Made by a program: the position numbers and the translations under genes
Notes under the pieces: generated by a model
Told to the model about the DNA's origin: nothing
The model's input: the letters and a program-made list of their open reading frames with translations, nothing else
Databases searched by the model: none
Source of the DNA: UKL13-2 sp044346745
Lineage (GTDB): Bacteria > Pseudomonadota > Gammaproteobacteria > Burkholderiales > Usitatibacteraceae
DNA length: 64,000 nucleotides
Direction of reading: 5' to 3'
NCBI GenBank assembly: GCA_044346745.1
Contig: JBIIYQ010000002.1
Location: 1 to 64,000, forward strand
In this document: positions 63,959-64,000 of the stretch, in pieces
How positions within the stretch are numbered: the stretch's first letter is position 1
How the letters are laid out: the number at the start of each line of letters is the position of its first letter

Positions 63959-64000
63959 TTAGATTTCGACCATCTCGAAGTCTTCCTTTCGAGCGCCGCA
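63959..64000 (-). CDS. Rubredoxin, C-terminal end only
   Basis: The last 13 codons read CGARKEDFEMVEI and a TAA stop, matching the end of bacterial rubredoxins after the final metal Cys (CPDCG...). The rest lies beyond the window edge. A rubredoxin gene just upstream of pilG is common in betaproteobacteria, which supports the call. Confidence 0.75.
   Translation of the reverse strand, partial: CGARKEDFEMVEI

Overview
The window looks like a chromosomal segment of a betaproteobacterium. This is inferred from the gene families and their order: a rubredoxin-pilG-pilH-pilI-pilJ-chpA cluster, a CIRCE-controlled groES-groEL operon, a eukaryotic-type NADP isocitrate dehydrogenase, and a NagI/NagK/NagL-like gentisate pathway. 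I do not place it more finely than the class.

Layout. (1) 1-6.1 kb: a dacB-bioA pair on the minus strand, then a plus-strand membrane-stress cassette (ribbon-helix-helix regulator, PspA-like protein, YqiJ, flotillin YqiK) behind a strong promoter that probably gives a leaderless transcript. (2) 6.4-12.4 kb: an unknown protein, a Tat-exported arginine-deiminase-family enzyme, and a decayed stretch with a truncated NnrU duplicate, a broken short-chain dehydrogenase and a transposase fragment, ending in an intact NnrU gene. (3) 12.6-19.2 kb: groES-groEL with a perfect CIRCE operator, a receiver/Ser-Thr kinase fusion, Ada, a small ComEA-like protein and an AbrB-type membrane protein. (4) 19.35-42.08 kb: a genomic island of about 22.7 kb inserted in the 3' end of a tRNA-Phe gene and bounded by a perfect 46-bp direct repeat. 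(5) 42.3-49.9 kb: icd, a secreted redoxin, a Crp/Fnr regulator, a hydrolase, a thioredoxin-like ferredoxin, a VanZ-like protein, a gamma-carbonic-anhydrase-family protein and the first LytS/LytTR two-component pair. (6) 50-53 kb: a second, paralogous LytS/LytTR pair whose kinase has an extra C-terminal membrane domain. (7) 53.7-64 kb: the Pil-Chp chemosensory operon that controls type IV pili, led by the end of a rubredoxin gene.

The island is the most interesting part. It joins an outer-membrane TonB receptor, an exported aryl-sulfate sulfotransferase, a cytoplasmic sulfatase/phosphonate-monoester-hydrolase-like enzyme and a SulP permease to a complete gentisate ring-cleavage route (FAD hydroxylase, gentisate dioxygenase, maleylpyruvate isomerase, fumarylpyruvate hydrolase). 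It also carries two related aldehyde dehydrogenases around an SDR, an IclR regulator, a VOC protein, an aromatic-acid MFS importer, and an E1-alpha/E1-beta/free-lipoyl-domain/aminotransferase operon. A shared palindromic motif (GCGTTGT-N9-AACGC type) lies upstream of the TonB, sulfotransferase and E1 operons, with a weaker version beside iclR, which suggests one regulon. My inference is that the island is a catabolic module for an oxidised, possibly sulfated, aromatic compound. The substrate cannot be read from the sequence.
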